From NCBI RefSeq assembly GCF_945859685.1, contig NC_079147.1, forward strand, positions 233,612,765-233,676,764: 64,000 nucleotides of DNA, given 5' to 3'. The notes beneath the pieces were generated by a model that was not told the DNA's origin, did not search any database, and saw nothing but the letters and a program-made list of their open reading frames with translations. Every line of letters starts with the position of its first letter. The first letter of the stretch is position 1. The position numbers were made by a program, and so were the translations under genes. Shown here piece by piece: positions 1 to 11,272 of this stretch. This DNA is from Eupeodes corollae. Lineage: Eukaryota; Arthropoda; Insecta; Diptera; Syrphidae.

Positions 1-551
1 ATTCTCCGTTGCTCAAAATTGTTTTGGAGATGAAATCATATGTTAGTCGTTAAATTTAGGAGGTGACAAATTTTTTTTTTCAGTTTTTTTGATTTAGAAA
101 AAAAAACCGTTAGATAGATTTTTTTCAAAAAATATATTTCTTTGAGATCACGTTACAGTTTATTATATGAAATTTAATTCAAGTCTCTAACGTTTTTGGT
201 TCGTAAGATATATAGGGTTGACCAAAATTTTCACCTTTTTTTTAAACTGCTATGGTAAAAAAACCACCCACGCAATTTTCTTGAGAGCCCTTTCTGCATC
301 TTTCTGCCTTATTATCTGTATAACAAAATTTATTTGGAGTCGATATCTCTTCTGGTTCTTGAGCTATGGACAACGAAAAAAACGTCGCGAACGTACGGAT
401 GTACGGACGTACGAACGTACGTACACACGCACGCACAGACATCTTTCTAAAAATCTTTTATTTCGACTCTAGGGACCTTGAAACGTCGAGAAATGTCAAA
501 ATTTTCAATTTGACAAATCGGACCCATTACAATAACTTCCTATGGGAAGTT
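1..551 (+). repeat. ACGT-rich repeat family, copy 1 (cut by window start)
   Basis: This is one of five copies in the window of a non-coding repeat. It ends with the inverted motif AACTTCC-TATG-GGAAGTT at 534-551 and carries the family's hallmark tract of ACGT/ACGG units at about 394-435, followed by a stretch also seen near 31440-31700, 36660-36960, 11245-11400 and 48600-48800. Orientation here is opposite to the copies at 11, 31 and 36 kb. Short reading frames on both strands arise because the tract is almost palindromic; they are not genes. The left part is outside the window. Confidence 0.85.
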
Positions 552-614
552 AACAAGCTGTGTTTAAGGTATTAACAAAGTTATTTTTCCAAATTAAAAG
601 GCGCGTGTATGCCA

Positions 615-1320
615 TTAAGTGTGGAATATGACATCATTCAAATGCCCGCAAAAGCTTTTTTACGGTAGCACGGATCCAAATATTCCAATTTTCAATGACT
701 CTTCGCATTGATCCGGCCAAATTTTGCCGATGGCCTATGTTATGTTCACCTTTAGGGCATCGGTCGATTTATGTTTATTTGCAAAGACCTGCAACTTCAA
801 GAAACCCCAAAGGAAAAAGTCTAGTGCGGTCAAATAGCATTACCTTGGTGGCCAATTCACATCATCCTTGCAAGAGATTACATTACTCTCAAATTGTTCA
901 TGCAAAATGTTAACGGTGGCGTTTGCTGTGTGGCACGTAGCGCAGTCCTTCTGAAACCACTTGTCGTCTAGGTCCATATATTTTAATTTGGGCGATAAGA
1001 AATTAGTTATCATCGTTATGTAGCGCTCGCTGTTGATGGTGAATGTCTCACTAACGTCATTTTCGTTGTACGGACCGAGTTCTGCTATACAATTTCACAG
1101 ACCCCGTCGATGTTCTCGGCAGGACCGATCTTGCGTTCCTTGAACGTATGGGTGTTGACTAATTCTTTACTAAACTGGCTGTCGCAAATTTGACCACCAA
1201 ACGTTGAAGAGTCGACGTCTATCCTAAAATAGGCGCAATGCGCAATGTTTTCGTTAAAGAACACTCATTTTGATAACAAAGTTTTATCATTTGAAGGTGC
1301 TGTTCTATCGTGTAACTTGC
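615..1320 (-). pseudogene. mariner-like transposase remnant (DUF4817-type), internally deleted
   Basis: On the minus strand the start of a DDE transposase is readable near 1314 (YTIEQHLQMIKLCYQNE, then LQRLVVKF), which matches the helix-turn-helix start of an insect mariner-like family often annotated with DUF4817 followed by a DDE domain. The C-terminal half follows: NSERYITMITNFLSPKLK, DDKWFQKDCATCHT (second catalytic Asp), NVISCKDDVNWPPR, LDFFLWGFLKL and the ending VIFHT before TAA at 615-617. The middle, including the first Asp region, is missing, and there are stops at about 1212 and 1158. The family normally has about 350 residues. Four relatives lie in this window, all on the minus strand. 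Confidence 0.8.
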
Positions 1321-1386
1321 GGTAATAATTTGACTTGGTAGGTAGGTAGAAATGGCGATCTCAAGGCAACCTAGCCTGAGATCCAA

Positions 1387-2230
1387 CTAGCGCTGTAGTG
1401 CGCCGTTTTGATGCCAAAAATAGTTTGACCTTTGATTGAAAGGGATAGATTGATAGAGAAGCTTCATAGCGATTAGGTCTCTAATCTTTGTCTCAGATAG
1501 CTCATCAAATTCTTGAAAGAATGCTATTCCAAAGTATTTCTTTCTAGTGTTTGCCAAAGCAGGACATTTGCAGAGGAAATGGATGATAGTTTCACTTTCT
1601 CTTTGGTCACTACAGCTACGGCAAAAGGTGTTGTAAGAGATACCCAACTTCTCTGCATGAACTCCTATAGGCCAATGTCCGGTACAAACCGCAACAATCC
1701 TGGCTATTTCTTGCTTTGGCCTGCATAGAAGATCGTTTGTACGGGTTTTATTATAGGTGGGCCATAACTTCCTAGATATAATGCAGTTGGGTAAATTGCT
1801 CCACCTTCGGTTTGATTCAGTTTGGTAGATATAAAAGATTTTACCCTTCATCCTGGCTAGCTCGTCAGCCCGTTCATTTCCCACGATACCACTATGGCCC
1901 GGAACCCAGAGCAGGGTGACACCGAGGTTAATATTCAGACTCGAAAGCTCATCGCGATATTGCTGGACCAATTTAGATGAGGATGTGGCCGAGTTAATGG
2001 CTTTGACAGCGGCCTGACAGTCTGTAAAGATAGCCGCATTTCGGTTTTGGTTTGGGCTTTGTTTAAGTATCTTACATGCCTCCCTTATTGCCAGCAGTTC
2101 AGCCTGAAAAAGCAAAGTCAGGAAGTCTAAAGGATTTGGCTACATTTAGGGACTCAGAAAAGATCCCGGAACCAACTCCGCACTCCATCTTTGAGCCGTC
2201 AGTAAAGATGGTTGTGTCGAAACCTATCGA
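1387..2230 (-). pseudogene. RNase H domain and C-terminal Cys/His region, family A
   Basis: The four RNase H acidic positions are visible: TIFTDGSK (about 2200, in the upstream frame), LFQAELLAIREA, AIFTDCQAAVKAI and GNERADELARMKG, with LLWVPGHSGIVGNE before the last. Downstream comes CTGHWPIGVHAEKLGI and CRSCSDQRESETIIHFLCKCPAL, the Cys/His-rich ending typical of RNase H-bearing non-LTR elements. A frame break near 2110 splits the first acidic residue from the rest. The stop codon is at 1387. Confidence 0.85.
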
Positions 2231-3720
2231 CTCGATGTCATCCTCCAATTTTTTTCTGGATAGGAAAATAACCTTAAAATCCTTACTAAGGCTCAAAGTA
2301 GGAGTGCAGTAGTCAGTGTCTACCGAGATAATATCTAAGGGAATCAATTTCGTTGTGTTGCTGTGACCATAAGGTTTTGACAACCAGCTGTTTGATTGCT
2401 TCAGCCTAATAGCGCTGCAGGAAACTATGTATTTAATAAAAAGGTCGATTGGTAGAAGATCCAAAATAACGTTTAAGGCGTCCGTTGGGCAAGTACGCAT
2501 GGCCCCTGTGGTGCCCACGCGAGCTGTTCTCTGAACCTTCTTTAGCATATTAATATTATAGGCTTTGCTAAGAGCAGGCCACCACACAAGCGACCTATAT
2601 GTTAAGATTGGACGTACTACGGCTGTGTACTTCCATAAAATCATCTTCGACTGAAGTCCCCACTTTTTGCCGAAAGTTTTGCTGCAGGCGTAGAAGGCCT
2701 TCTTAACCCGTACTTCAATATGTAGTTTCCAGTATAGTTTAGGGTCGAGTATAACTCCCAAATATTTTGCACTATAAGATAATGATAGGATTTGACCGTT
2801 GAGTCGATGTAGCGTGAAGGGCGGTACTTTAGTTTTGGTAGTAAAGAGCAACAGTTCAGTTTTACTTTGGTTAACTCCTAGTCCACAACTCGTGGCCCAG
2901 TTGCTAACTTTCTTCAAAGCTGACTCCGTGATTCACAGAGGTGTACTTTCCTGACACCAATAGCACCAAATCATCCGCATAGGCTACCGCCTTCACTCCA
3001 CATCTCTCTAATTTAACGAGAATTGTATTCATGACCAGAAGCCATAGAAGAGGCGAAAGGACACCACCCTGGGGTGTTCCCCTACTCACGTGTTTTGTTG
3101 CGATTGTATTGCCTAGAGTGGATCGAATCTTCCTACCACTGAGCATGGAAATAATCCATTCTTGAATGAAGTCTTCTACACTGAACTTAACGAGCGATTC
3201 TTCTATGGAGTCTGTAAGGACTTTGTTAAAAGCACCTTCTATGTCTAGGAAGGTGGCAAGAGTAAATTCTTTACAATGGATTGTTTGTTCTACAGTACGC
3301 ACTACCGCATGGAGGGCAGTCGTCCAACTAGGATTTCTCTAATATGGTAATCAAGAATGCGCTCCAAGGTTTTAAGCACAAAAGATGTTAAGCTTATTGG
3401 CCTGAAATCCTTCGCGGATTCGTGACCTCGCCTACCCACTTTCGGGATAAAAACTACTTTGACCTGTCTCCACGACATGGGCACATGTTTGAGAAGGAGA
3501 CATCATTTGAAAATTTGTTCCAGCGATGGAGCTGCCACATCATGCAACTTTTGATGCATAACTGGCAGTATGCCATCCATGCCTTAGGATTTATATGGAA
3601 AAAATGATGGCCCACAAAATACTTTCTCTGGTTATAACGGAATTGACTTGCTCCTCATGAGCTACGTTTAGCTCTGTGGTTTAAAGCGATTCGGGGTTAT
3701 CACTCTTGCAACCCGGAAAG
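2099..3720 (-). pseudogene. reverse transcriptase domain, family A
   Basis: RT blocks are spread over several frames: KVVFIPKVGRRG and KDFRPISLTSFVLKTLERI (3302-3484), ATFLDIEGAFNKV, SRGTPQGGVLSPLLW and the catalytic AYADDLVLLVSGK (2904-3302), then the thumb region with AKYLGVILDPKL and VVRPILTYRSLVWW (2099-2917). The YADD active site is intact, but frame breaks separate the pieces. Upstream of 3484 the frame is broken again, with SPYKS and GMDGILPVMHQKL readable around 3560-3620. The enzyme would prime cDNA at a nicked target in the nucleus. It is a pseudogene; the family resembles family B at 39.4 kb. Confidence 0.85.
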
Positions 3721-3735
3721 TGCGTCTTCTTTGCT

Positions 3736-4690
3736 AGATTAGAGCACTAAATTAACACAAAAAGAGCCCTAAATCACCACCTCATTAAAATTTCGAAATT
3801 CGATTGTGATGGTGTTTCCAGCTTTACGGACCTTAGATTTTGAACTATTAAATTTAAAATATTATCTTTTGTATTCCTAATTTTATAAAATTAGTTGACT
3901 AATTGTTGATCAAAATATGCTTTAAAGCTTCAACGCAAGAAGTTCAATTTTTCAGATAGTTATTCAGCATACACATACTTTTGATTCAGATATTAAACTG
4001 GTTGTCCAAACTTATTTTTAGGCAGATGAGTTTTATGAAACACATTTAGAATGATTTTATAAATGAAGAGTTGTCGAAGTTTCATGCTTTGCTAGACCAC
4101 AGTTATCTAGAAAAGAACTAAAACTGTCACTATTTACCATACCTTTAGCTTCATTACTGGTGCATGTGTTTAATTTTTCGAACGTATGATTTAATTCAAA
4201 TAAAAGTTCAATTTTCTTGAGCTTCTTTTGAAAGTCATTTAATACAATGTGTAGGTATTTAGGTAAAAAAAACTCGATCTTTTGGTAGCTGTGTAACCCT
4301 AACCTGCCCCCTGGACTAAAAGTCTGGATCCCCAAATTAACAATTAAAATTGATATAGTAAAAATTTCTATAGTTGACATTTTATAAAATTTCTTGACCA
4401 ATTGACACTTTTGTATGTCTTCGATTACTTTCTATCCAATTCTATCTATAAGGTCTTGAATTGATTGTAGAGCCTTGGCATATTCTTCATCTTTCAAGTG
4501 ATCCAAAAGAAAAATGTCAAAAGGTGTTAAATTATCGTTTACATCAATGATAGCTAAAGATGCTTTTAAAATAAAATTTAGGATCATTTCAAGGACCCTC
4601 AATCATTGAAGATACGATTTTGCTTTGGATTAACCAGTTTGAGGCTTTATACTAATTGAGATTTAAGGTCTTAAAACCTAAGTAATTATG
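3736..4690. other. non-repeat stretch with an unassigned broken minus-strand frame
   Basis: I see no transposon motif here. A minus-strand frame runs from about 4580 to 4057, broken once by TAG at 4432-4434; upstream it reads NLTPFDIFLLDHLKDEEYA and downstream STIEIFTISILIVNL and LPKYLHIVLNDFQKKL. The sequence is helical and lysine-rich with no motif I recognise. It could be a decayed gene or transposase, or chance in AT-rich DNA. Confidence 0.3.
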
Positions 4691-4699
4691 CAAAATACT

Positions 4700-5205
4700 T
4701 TGTAATGTCACTTGTAAAATTTCTTATTTTAAAAACCAACGGGAAATTGACAACCAATCTTCTCAGTTGTCTCACATTGACGGCCGAGAAGATGTGGAAA
4801 GCCAGGAGGGCATACGTTTTACAAACTGCGACTGCGAAATTTTTACAATGCATGTGTGGTTTTAAATTTGGCAATGGCGTAGATCTAACTTTGAACGACG
4901 AGCTGTACAGGCTGTACAGCGACGTAGACGTAGACCGGAATGATAAAAGTTCAACTACAGAGATGGCTGGGTTACGTAGTGCGCATGGAAACCAATGTTT
5001 CGGCCTTCGGTCCGTAAAGTCTTCGAATCCAGGCATACGGGACAGCGCATTAAAGGAAGGCTACTGGTCAACTGGCACGCAAGTAACCTCACTTAACATG
5101 GACTGCGCAATTGAAGATAAGGATCGAGCTTGATGGAGAAATTTGTTGGGTTAGGCTCTGGTTCACACAGGACTGTAGCATCACCCTAAATAAGTAGTGA
5201 CTTTT
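4700..5205 (+). mobile_element. RTE-A-like retrotransposon, 3' end only
   Basis: The frame at 4705-5133 contains LNDELYRLYSDVDVDR, which matches the C-terminal region of RTE-A at 46.1 kb (NDELYGLYSDVG). In shifted frames it continues with a WLGHV-type stretch, and the nucleotide end near 5158-5200 (GGTTCACACAGGACTGTAGC) matches the RTE-A 3' untranslated end. The tail is a short AAATAAGT. It is severely 5'-truncated, as expected for target-primed reverse transcription, and represents a divergent subfamily. The left limit is uncertain. Confidence 0.7.
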
Positions 5206-5340
5206 TGAATGTCAAAAGATGACGACAGTGTGTCATCTGTCTTTATAAGTTTTTATTTTGGAAACCCCTTTCTAAAAACCCCCCTAAGATTGTGTAAATA
5301 AAGACATTCTGAAAATGTTCTGATTTTATGGATGATGGAG

Positions 5341-5590
5341 TAGTACCTGTGACATGCCAGAGGTCTTGGGTTCGAACCCTGCCTTTGCCATCTTAAGTTT
5401 TTTGTACGGGTACTGCATCTAGCGATTAATTGACAAATTCTCCAAGAGTAATTCTTGTCATGAAAAGTGCTTTCTCAAATTGGCCGTTCCGATTCGACTT
5501 GAAACTGTAGGTTCCCTTCATTCCTGAGAACATAACTCGCAAACAGGAATGGCTGAGAGTTGTAAGTCGCCAGGTTCTAGTTTATTTTTA
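5341..5590 (+). repeat. tRNA-derived SINE, copy 1 (A-box region deleted)
   Basis: It starts with TAGTACCTGTG, then jumps to ATGCCAGAGGTCTTGG, so about 25 bp containing the A box and anticodon arm are missing relative to the copies at 12.46 and 55.9 kb. The B box GGTTCGAACCC is at 5369-5379. The unrelated SINE body follows (GTAATTCTTGTCATG, GTGCTTTCTCAAATT) to about 5580. The LINE-like end is cut short. Without an A box it is unlikely to be transcribed by RNA polymerase III. Confidence 0.85.
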
Positions 5591-7395
5591 TGGATGTTGG
5601 AGTGACTTTTGAAAATTCAATTATTACAAACATTTACAATATTTTCTCACATCGCTGTTTACACCTAGTGTACTTTGTCGAATACTTAGAAGAACTAAGT
5701 TTGTCATAGATTTTAAGGTGATTGTTGCCATCACATTTCTCTTCATATATGTATATATACTAAATTCAAGTTAAGTTCCTTAAATACCTACTGTGGTAAC
5801 ATATAGTGAGAACTCCTTAATGTTTGCATATTTTAGAAGGTGTTTGTTCATGATGGAGCTTCTAAAATATTTTTATTTTAATACCTAAATCCTTCCACCC
5901 CATTTTGAAATGCTGGAACAAAACGCCTAGCGGTGCGTGTGGCAATTGAGTTAAAGGTCCTAATGCTTGCACACATTAAATTTCACATCCTTGCAGCACT
6001 TTAATTTACTTGAAACACAAAACAGTACAAAACAGGCTATAACTTCTCTTACCATCATTTTGTTCACCCTCTGACATAGCTGAGGCAGAGCGGAGCGGCG
6101 GAGTCGGTTAGGGCGACACAACGGCGGCGGTGGTGATGCTGCCACCATATCGCCCGACTCCAATGTCTATTTAAGGTGGCACATATCTGCCGACTGCCTA
6201 CAAACAACAATGTAGCTGTTTTAATTTTAAGACACTCAGGTGCCAGATTATCTGTTTTATGTGTACGAAGTGTTTTTATGGAGGCTTTTCGAGATGAAAG
6301 CAGATAGCAATGCTTGTTTTATGTTTCAAATTTCAGAGGATTAATTGGGTTTACTTGAGTTTTTGTCTTTTTTTACCGTTTTGGTAGGTGGCTTTGCCTT
6401 TAAAAAATAAAAACAAAAATCCGTAAGGAATAAATTCGACATTGAAACGGAGACTCAGCTTTTAATGATGGCTGACGCCCGAAGCAAAATAAGACTTCCG
6501 TTTTTCAAAGGGAGTCTTTTTGCGACGAGACGGAAGTTCATACCTAAGAGAGGAGAACTTTTGCGTCGTTGGTTATTTAATTATAAATGAGCGCAAATAT
6601 ACGCGTGGTTGCGACGACGCGACGGTATATTATGACGGTTTTTCTTATTTGCTTTTATATTAATTTAATCGATAAATTTAAGACTATATGTATCTGGGGT
6701 TGATTGTCACGTAAAGTTGTTGAGTTTAGAATAATGTTATATTAATGTCACAGTTTAAGAATTTTGTAGGTATTTGCCTTTGGAAACAAAATATATTCAT
6801 ACATATATAATGTTGCCACAGGCTTATGTGTTTAGACGAGAGATATTTTAAGAAATATAAATGGTATTTGGTTGGATGTCAAAAGTGTTGGGAAACGCGG
6901 ATGGCAGGGATTTGTTGTGTTTAATTAGGTAGGTACTCTAAATTTATGATTCTATCTGCACATGAAAGTTCCTTAACTTTGGGCTGTCTTTTTGTTTATG
7001 ATGCTTTGATATTTTGATATTTAAGATACGAAATGCAGCTAAGTTATGCTATTAGAAGTCAACGGCTCAATTTAGCACAGATACTTATTTATACTTGTAC
7101 ACTTACTTTTTTTAGTAAGTAATTGGGTGGAATCTGATAAATCCTATACTTTGAGCAGCTTTGAAATTATTGGACTATTTTTGGTTAAAATGTTTACCTT
7201 ATAGTCTAGGTAAAGAATTGTGTATTCTGATCTATAGATGAGGAGAAAATCCAGCTTGAATTACATATTTCATATGACAGAAACTTCAAGCCTAGCTTAC
7301 AATTTTTTGAACTTGAAAGATTTTTCCCCAACAAGTTTTGTACAAAACATCTCATTATAAATTTCAAATAAAAGGTTGTAAAATAGCTCCCTTCC
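5591..7395. other. unassigned AT-rich DNA
   Basis: No gene or mobile-element motif is recognisable. A GC-rich patch at about 6065-6160 has CGG/GGC runs and an open frame of 67 codons on the minus strand (5960-6163), which has no motif and is probably chance. The rest is AT-rich with short runs. Confidence 0.4.
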
Positions 7396-7399
7396 GCCT

Positions 7400-8135
7400 T
7401 TTTGTCTTTTGAATTTGGCGGCTATGTACAAAGGGCTACAGAGCTCGTATCTGCCAATACTATACTTCATTTGAAAAGTCTTGACATAACCTACTAAACG
7501 ACGCTATTAGTTTGGATATTGCGTTCAACAATTATAGACGTGTTAACATGGATTTTACTGACGCGAAATTCACGCTATTTTAAAGTTTTCCTTCGTTAAA
7601 GGCAAACTTGGTAGAGAAACGTTCCATGAGATTAATTGTGTTTTTTGGTAATGATACTCCATCATTTCGAACCGCAAACGAATGGTTTGGACGATTCAGA
7701 GCCGATGAAAACGACACCATAAGCCAACCGGCGAAAGACCAGTAACGAGGATTACTGATTAAATAATGTAAAATTTCGAGTTGGACAGGCTTTTGGCATC
7801 TCGTGACATGGCCCAGGAGACGATCTGCAGAATACTTTATACATAAAAAGCTTGATGTTTGGTTGGCGCATGATTTAACGCAAAAAACCTATTGGACCGA
7901 ATCAATCTCTGCGATTTCTGCTGAAACGGAACAAACTGGACCTATTTTTGAAGAGGGTGGTGACTGGCGACGAAAAATGGATCAGATACGATAATATTAA
8001 GCGAAAACGGTCGTGGTCGAAGTCCGGTGAATAGTCCCAAACAGTGGCCAACTCGGGATTGACTTACAGGAAGGTTTTGCTGTGTGTTTGGTGGAATTGG
8101 ATGGGAATCATCATGTTAATGATCAAGTCAGTTTT
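7400..8135 (+). mobile_element. mariner element remnant
   Basis: A decayed mariner transposase starts with ATG at 7548. Across several frames one can read RTANEWFGRFRADEND, KKLDVWLAHDLTQK, then GDEKWI-type residues around 7962-7990 (first catalytic Asp region) and KRKRSWSKSGE, ending with VLLCVWWNWMGII at about 8075-8110. The DEKWI and CVWWNW motifs are diagnostic of mariner, and the KKLDVWLAHDLTQK stretch is most like the mellifera subfamily. The second and third acidic residues are gone because the 3' half is missing. About 150 bp of upstream sequence resembles a mariner 5' region, but no inverted repeat pair can be shown. Confidence 0.8.
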
Positions 8136-8179
8136 TACGGCATTACGGCAATCAGTTTGTTGCATGTTCCTATTAAACT

Positions 8180-9128
8180 CCTCTCGTTAGGCATGCGGTT
8201 CCACCTTGGCTGAAAAGCGACATCTCTGTGTTGATGTCACGACGAGATTCCGCCTACAGTTACAAACTGGAGTACTTCCACAAATTGTATTCAGACTGCG
8301 TAATCAAGTTGTCGTAATGGTCAGAACGGCAAAAAGACTTTATTATGAAAATAAACTTGGTCCCTTAACCTCTGGCAAAAAAAACCTGCGTGAAATCGGT
8401 ATTGGCAAACAATCTAAAAAACCTCTTGGTGACGTCGATTGTGATAATCTCAACAAAAAGATTACGCCCATGCCTTTAAACGTTGCTTCACCCGTTCATT
8501 CCCTTACTGAGGAGATATCAACTGCTATCAACAGCTCTCTGAGTTTTATAAGAATACAAAAGAAAGACATGGTAGAGACAATAATATCGATTAAATCTAA
8601 TGCTACTGGCCTGGACCAAATGGAAACAGATCCACAAATATCTTACATCAACAACCTGTTAAGTACCTGTCAGTCTGGTTTTCGACCTAAACGCAGCTGC
8701 AAAATCCGCCTTATTTTTTGTAACTGATAAAATAAGAATGGCTATGGACAGTGATCGTGTTACATTGCTAACACTGTTAGATTATTCAAAGGCTTTTGAT
8801 ACTGTCAACCACTCAATTCTTTCTAGGAAGCTGCGAATTAACTTTGGGTTTTCTTTAGAGTCCTTTAAGCTTGTTCTTTCGTATCTCAGCGGAAGGCAAC
8901 AATGCGTGGTGGTCAATGGATACTCGTCCACATTTCTCAATGTTTTGTGTGGAGTGCCACAGGAATCTATCCTTGGACCAATCCTCTTCTCACTTTACAT
9001 AAATTAGTTACCACAAGTTGCTTAACATTGTTTAATTCATCGTTATGCAGCTTCTGATACGTCGACCTTTTGGGATTAAAAATGATGCCGTAGCTTTAAT
9101 GAACGAAGATCTGCTCCGCATTTCACAG
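8180..9128 (+). mobile_element. non-LTR retrotransposon fragment (Jockey/CR1-like RT)
   Basis: The first frame (8206-8727) reads through a linker (VRTAKRLYYENKLGP) and RT N-terminal residues (CQSGFRPKRSC); the second (8738-9007) gives LLTLLDYSKAFDTVNHSIL and CGVPQESILGPILFSLYIN. After a TAG at 9007 the same frame continues with LPQVA and CLIHRYA, then NEDLLRISQ near 9105-9128, where it stops abruptly against an RTE-A element in the opposite orientation. The catalytic YADD is mutated (YAAS). No RNase H is seen. It is a pseudogene, truncated at both ends. Confidence 0.75.
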
Positions 9129-10238
9129 GTTGAGTTTTGCACAATTCTTTCCAGAACGATGTTGAAGAAGTCGCATGACAGTGCATCGCCTTGTCTAAAA
9201 CCTTTTTTGACATCAAATGCATCGGTAAGATCTTTTCCGACCTTGATAGAGCAGCTTGCGTTCTCCATCGTCATTCCGCACAAACGGATAAGTTTGACAG
9301 GGATGCCAAAACTAGACATAGCTCGGTAGAGTTCTTCCCTATAGACCTTGTGATACGCGGCTTTAAAACCGATAAAGATACGGTGTGTTTATTTAAAGTT
9401 TCTGGGTTTTCTCCAAGATCTGCCGTAGTGTGAATATTTGGTCGATAATGGACTTTCCTGGTCTGAAGACACACTGATAAGGACCAATCAGGTTGTTGAC
9501 GAATGGCTTCAGACGTTCACATAATACGGCAAAGAGGATCTTATACGCAATGTTTAGGAGACTGATGCCTCTGTAGTTGGCGCGGTTTAGAGGGTCTCCT
9601 TTCTTATGTATCGGGCACACTATGCTGAGATTCCACTCATCGGGCATGCTTTCTTCCGACCATATTTTGCAGATGAGTTGGTGCATGCTCCGTACCAAGT
9701 CATCGCCTGCTGCTTTGAATAGTTCGGCAGCGATGCCGTCAGCTCCAGCAGCTTTGTTTGACTTAAGTTTAGATATAGCTATCTTCACTTCGTCAAGGTC
9801 GGGTAGGCGGAATTGTTGATCTGCGTCGCCGAGGTTGAGTGGTTCTATCTCCCTTACAGCGGAATTCGGTTCTTCATCGCCGTTATATAATTTGGAGAAG
9901 TGATCTTTCCATATTCTCAGCATCGACTGTGGTTCTACTACGATGTTCCCTTGATCGTCTTTACAGGCTTCGGTTCGTGGCTGGTACCCTTGGGAGGTTT
10001 TTTTTACCTTTTGGTAAAATTTACGAACCTCATTCCTGTTGTGACATCCCTCTATCTCCTCGATCGCGCGCTTCTCATGCTCTCTTTTTTTCCGTCTAAG
10101 AAGCCGGTGTTCCTCTCTCCTCTTCTGCTCGTAGAGCACGCGAGCAGTCTGGTCTTCTGTGCAGTGCCGTTTTGTATGCCTGTTGTTTCGCTGCGTGCGC
10201 TTGCCGGCATTCGTCTTCAAACCAGGTCGGGGTTTCAC
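9129..10238 (-). pseudogene. reverse transcriptase domain of RTE-A (incomplete)
   Basis: The frame at 10238-9393 has a basic linker (KRREEHRLLRRKKREH), then RT blocks: LKSNKAAGADGIAAELFKAA, VCPIHKKGDPLNRANYRGIS and LIGPYQCVFRPGKS. After a frameshift near 9395 the minus frame at 9319-9129 continues with MSSFGIPVKLIRLCGMT and AFDVKKGFRQGDALSCDFFN. The catalytic YADD block would lie just beyond 9129 but is absent. Wording of these blocks is the same in the copies at 16.1, 23.6 and 46.6 kb. Confidence 0.85.
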
Positions 10239-11240
10239 TGTGGCGGTGAAAGTGTGAAACCTAGCACTTCAGAGGCGGCATCTCTGATGGCTGCAAGGCA
10301 ATGTTGCCACTGGTTTTCAACGCTTAATGCAGGAAGCATAGGACTCCTTAGGAGGTTATTAGAGACTCGATCGGAAAAGGACATGGCAGTCTCTTGCGAT
10401 TGTAGCCGTCTAACGTCGAATCTTCTCACAGTACTTCCTTGTTTTGGCTTGGATCGGGGTATCCGTAGCCGTACCTTGGCTACAACGAGGTAGTGGTCCG
10501 AGTCAATGTTGGCCTCTCGGAATGTTCGGATATCCTGGATACTGGAGAAGTGTCGTGCGTCGATCGCAATGTGGTCAATCTGGTTGACGGTTGATTGATC
10601 AGGAGATTTCCATGTCCCCTTGTGGATATTGAGATGTTTGAACTGCGTACTAGCTATCAGAACGTCTCGCCCCGCAGCGAAATCGACCAGCCTGAATCCG
10701 TTGTCGGAGGTGGTGTCGTGCAGGCTGTATCTCCCGATTATGCCACCAAAGATGTCTTCTCTTCCTAGCTTGGCATTAAAATCTCCTAAGACAATTTAAA
10801 TGTCATAGCCAGGGCACTGCTCATATGTCTTGTCTAAGAGCTCGAAGAATATGTCTTTGGTGTCTTCATCTTTCTCCTCTGTTGGGACATGCGCGCATAT
10901 TAGGCTTATGTTGGCGAATTTAGCTTTGATGCGGATTGTCGTGATGCTCTCGCTCACACTGTTGAAACTCAAGACTTTTTGCCTGAGCCTAGTTCCAACA
11001 ACAAATCCACACCCAAATAGACGCTGTCTTTGTTCTCGGTAGCAGTCGCCGTAGTAGATATCGCAGTCTTTTAGTTTGCGTTTGCCCGGTCCATCCCATC
11101 GCACTTCTTGGATGGCTGTAATATCTGCCTTGCAGCAGCTTAGGGCTTCCGCTAATTGTTCGGCTGCACGTGGTCTGTTAAGGGACCTAACATTCCACGT
11201 ACATATCCGAAGTTCGTTGTCCTTATTTCGTTTGCGTGGG
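9129..11240 (-). mobile_element. RTE-A non-LTR retrotransposon, longest copy, 3'-truncated
   Basis: On the minus strand this holds an APE-type endonuclease (11240-10235) then a reverse transcriptase (10238-9129), the order of RTE-clade elements. The 5' end is almost complete, starting just before LRICTWNVRSLNR. The element ends inside the RT (FRQGDALSCDFFNIVLERI), so the YADD site and 3' end are missing, which is unusual because target-primed copies normally lose the 5' end. It joins the ACGT-rich repeat at 11240 and a plus-strand element at 9128, so a deletion or recombination probably removed the 3' side. Confidence 0.85.
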
Positions 11241-11272
11241 TACGTACGTTTTTTTCGTCGTCCATAGCTCAA
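10235..11272 (-). pseudogene. APE-type endonuclease domain of RTE-A
   Basis: Motifs in order are LRICTWNVRSLNR (Asn), DITAIQEVRWDG (catalytic Glu), CGFVVGTRL, ISLICAHVPTEEKDEDT, IVLGDFNAKLG (Asp/Asn), STVNQIDHIAIDARH and NIDSDHYLVVAKV (the SDH end). Together they are the apurinic endonuclease-like domain that nicks target DNA. One TAA at 10796-10798 replaces a residue before IVLGDFN; the frame is otherwise open for about 340 codons. The first dozen codons (SYGRRKKR) come from the neighbouring repeat, so the true start codon is not preserved. Confidence 0.85.

Larger units (their letters stand above)
1337..3735 (-). mobile_element. non-LTR retrotransposon family A (RT + RNase H), 5'-truncated
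   Basis: Read on the minus strand, this gives reverse transcriptase blocks followed by a linker, an RNase H domain and a Cys/His-rich end, then a short 3' tail of TACC units (minus strand) at 1337-1348. RT followed by RNase H in one frame is typical of the I/LOA/R1 group of APE-type non-LTR elements; I cannot settle the clade. The 5' end is lost at about 3735, inside the RT N-terminus (SPYKS.GMDGILP). At least three frameshifts (near 3480, 3302 and 2110) show it is dead. It abuts the transposase remnant at 615-1320. Confidence 0.85.

Noticed and set aside
218..575. Overlapping small frames on both strands around the ACGT tract (also near 31.5 and 36.7 kb)
   Set aside because: The tract is nearly palindromic, so Arg/Thr-rich frames appear on both strands in each repeat copy. 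They are not conserved as proteins among the copies.
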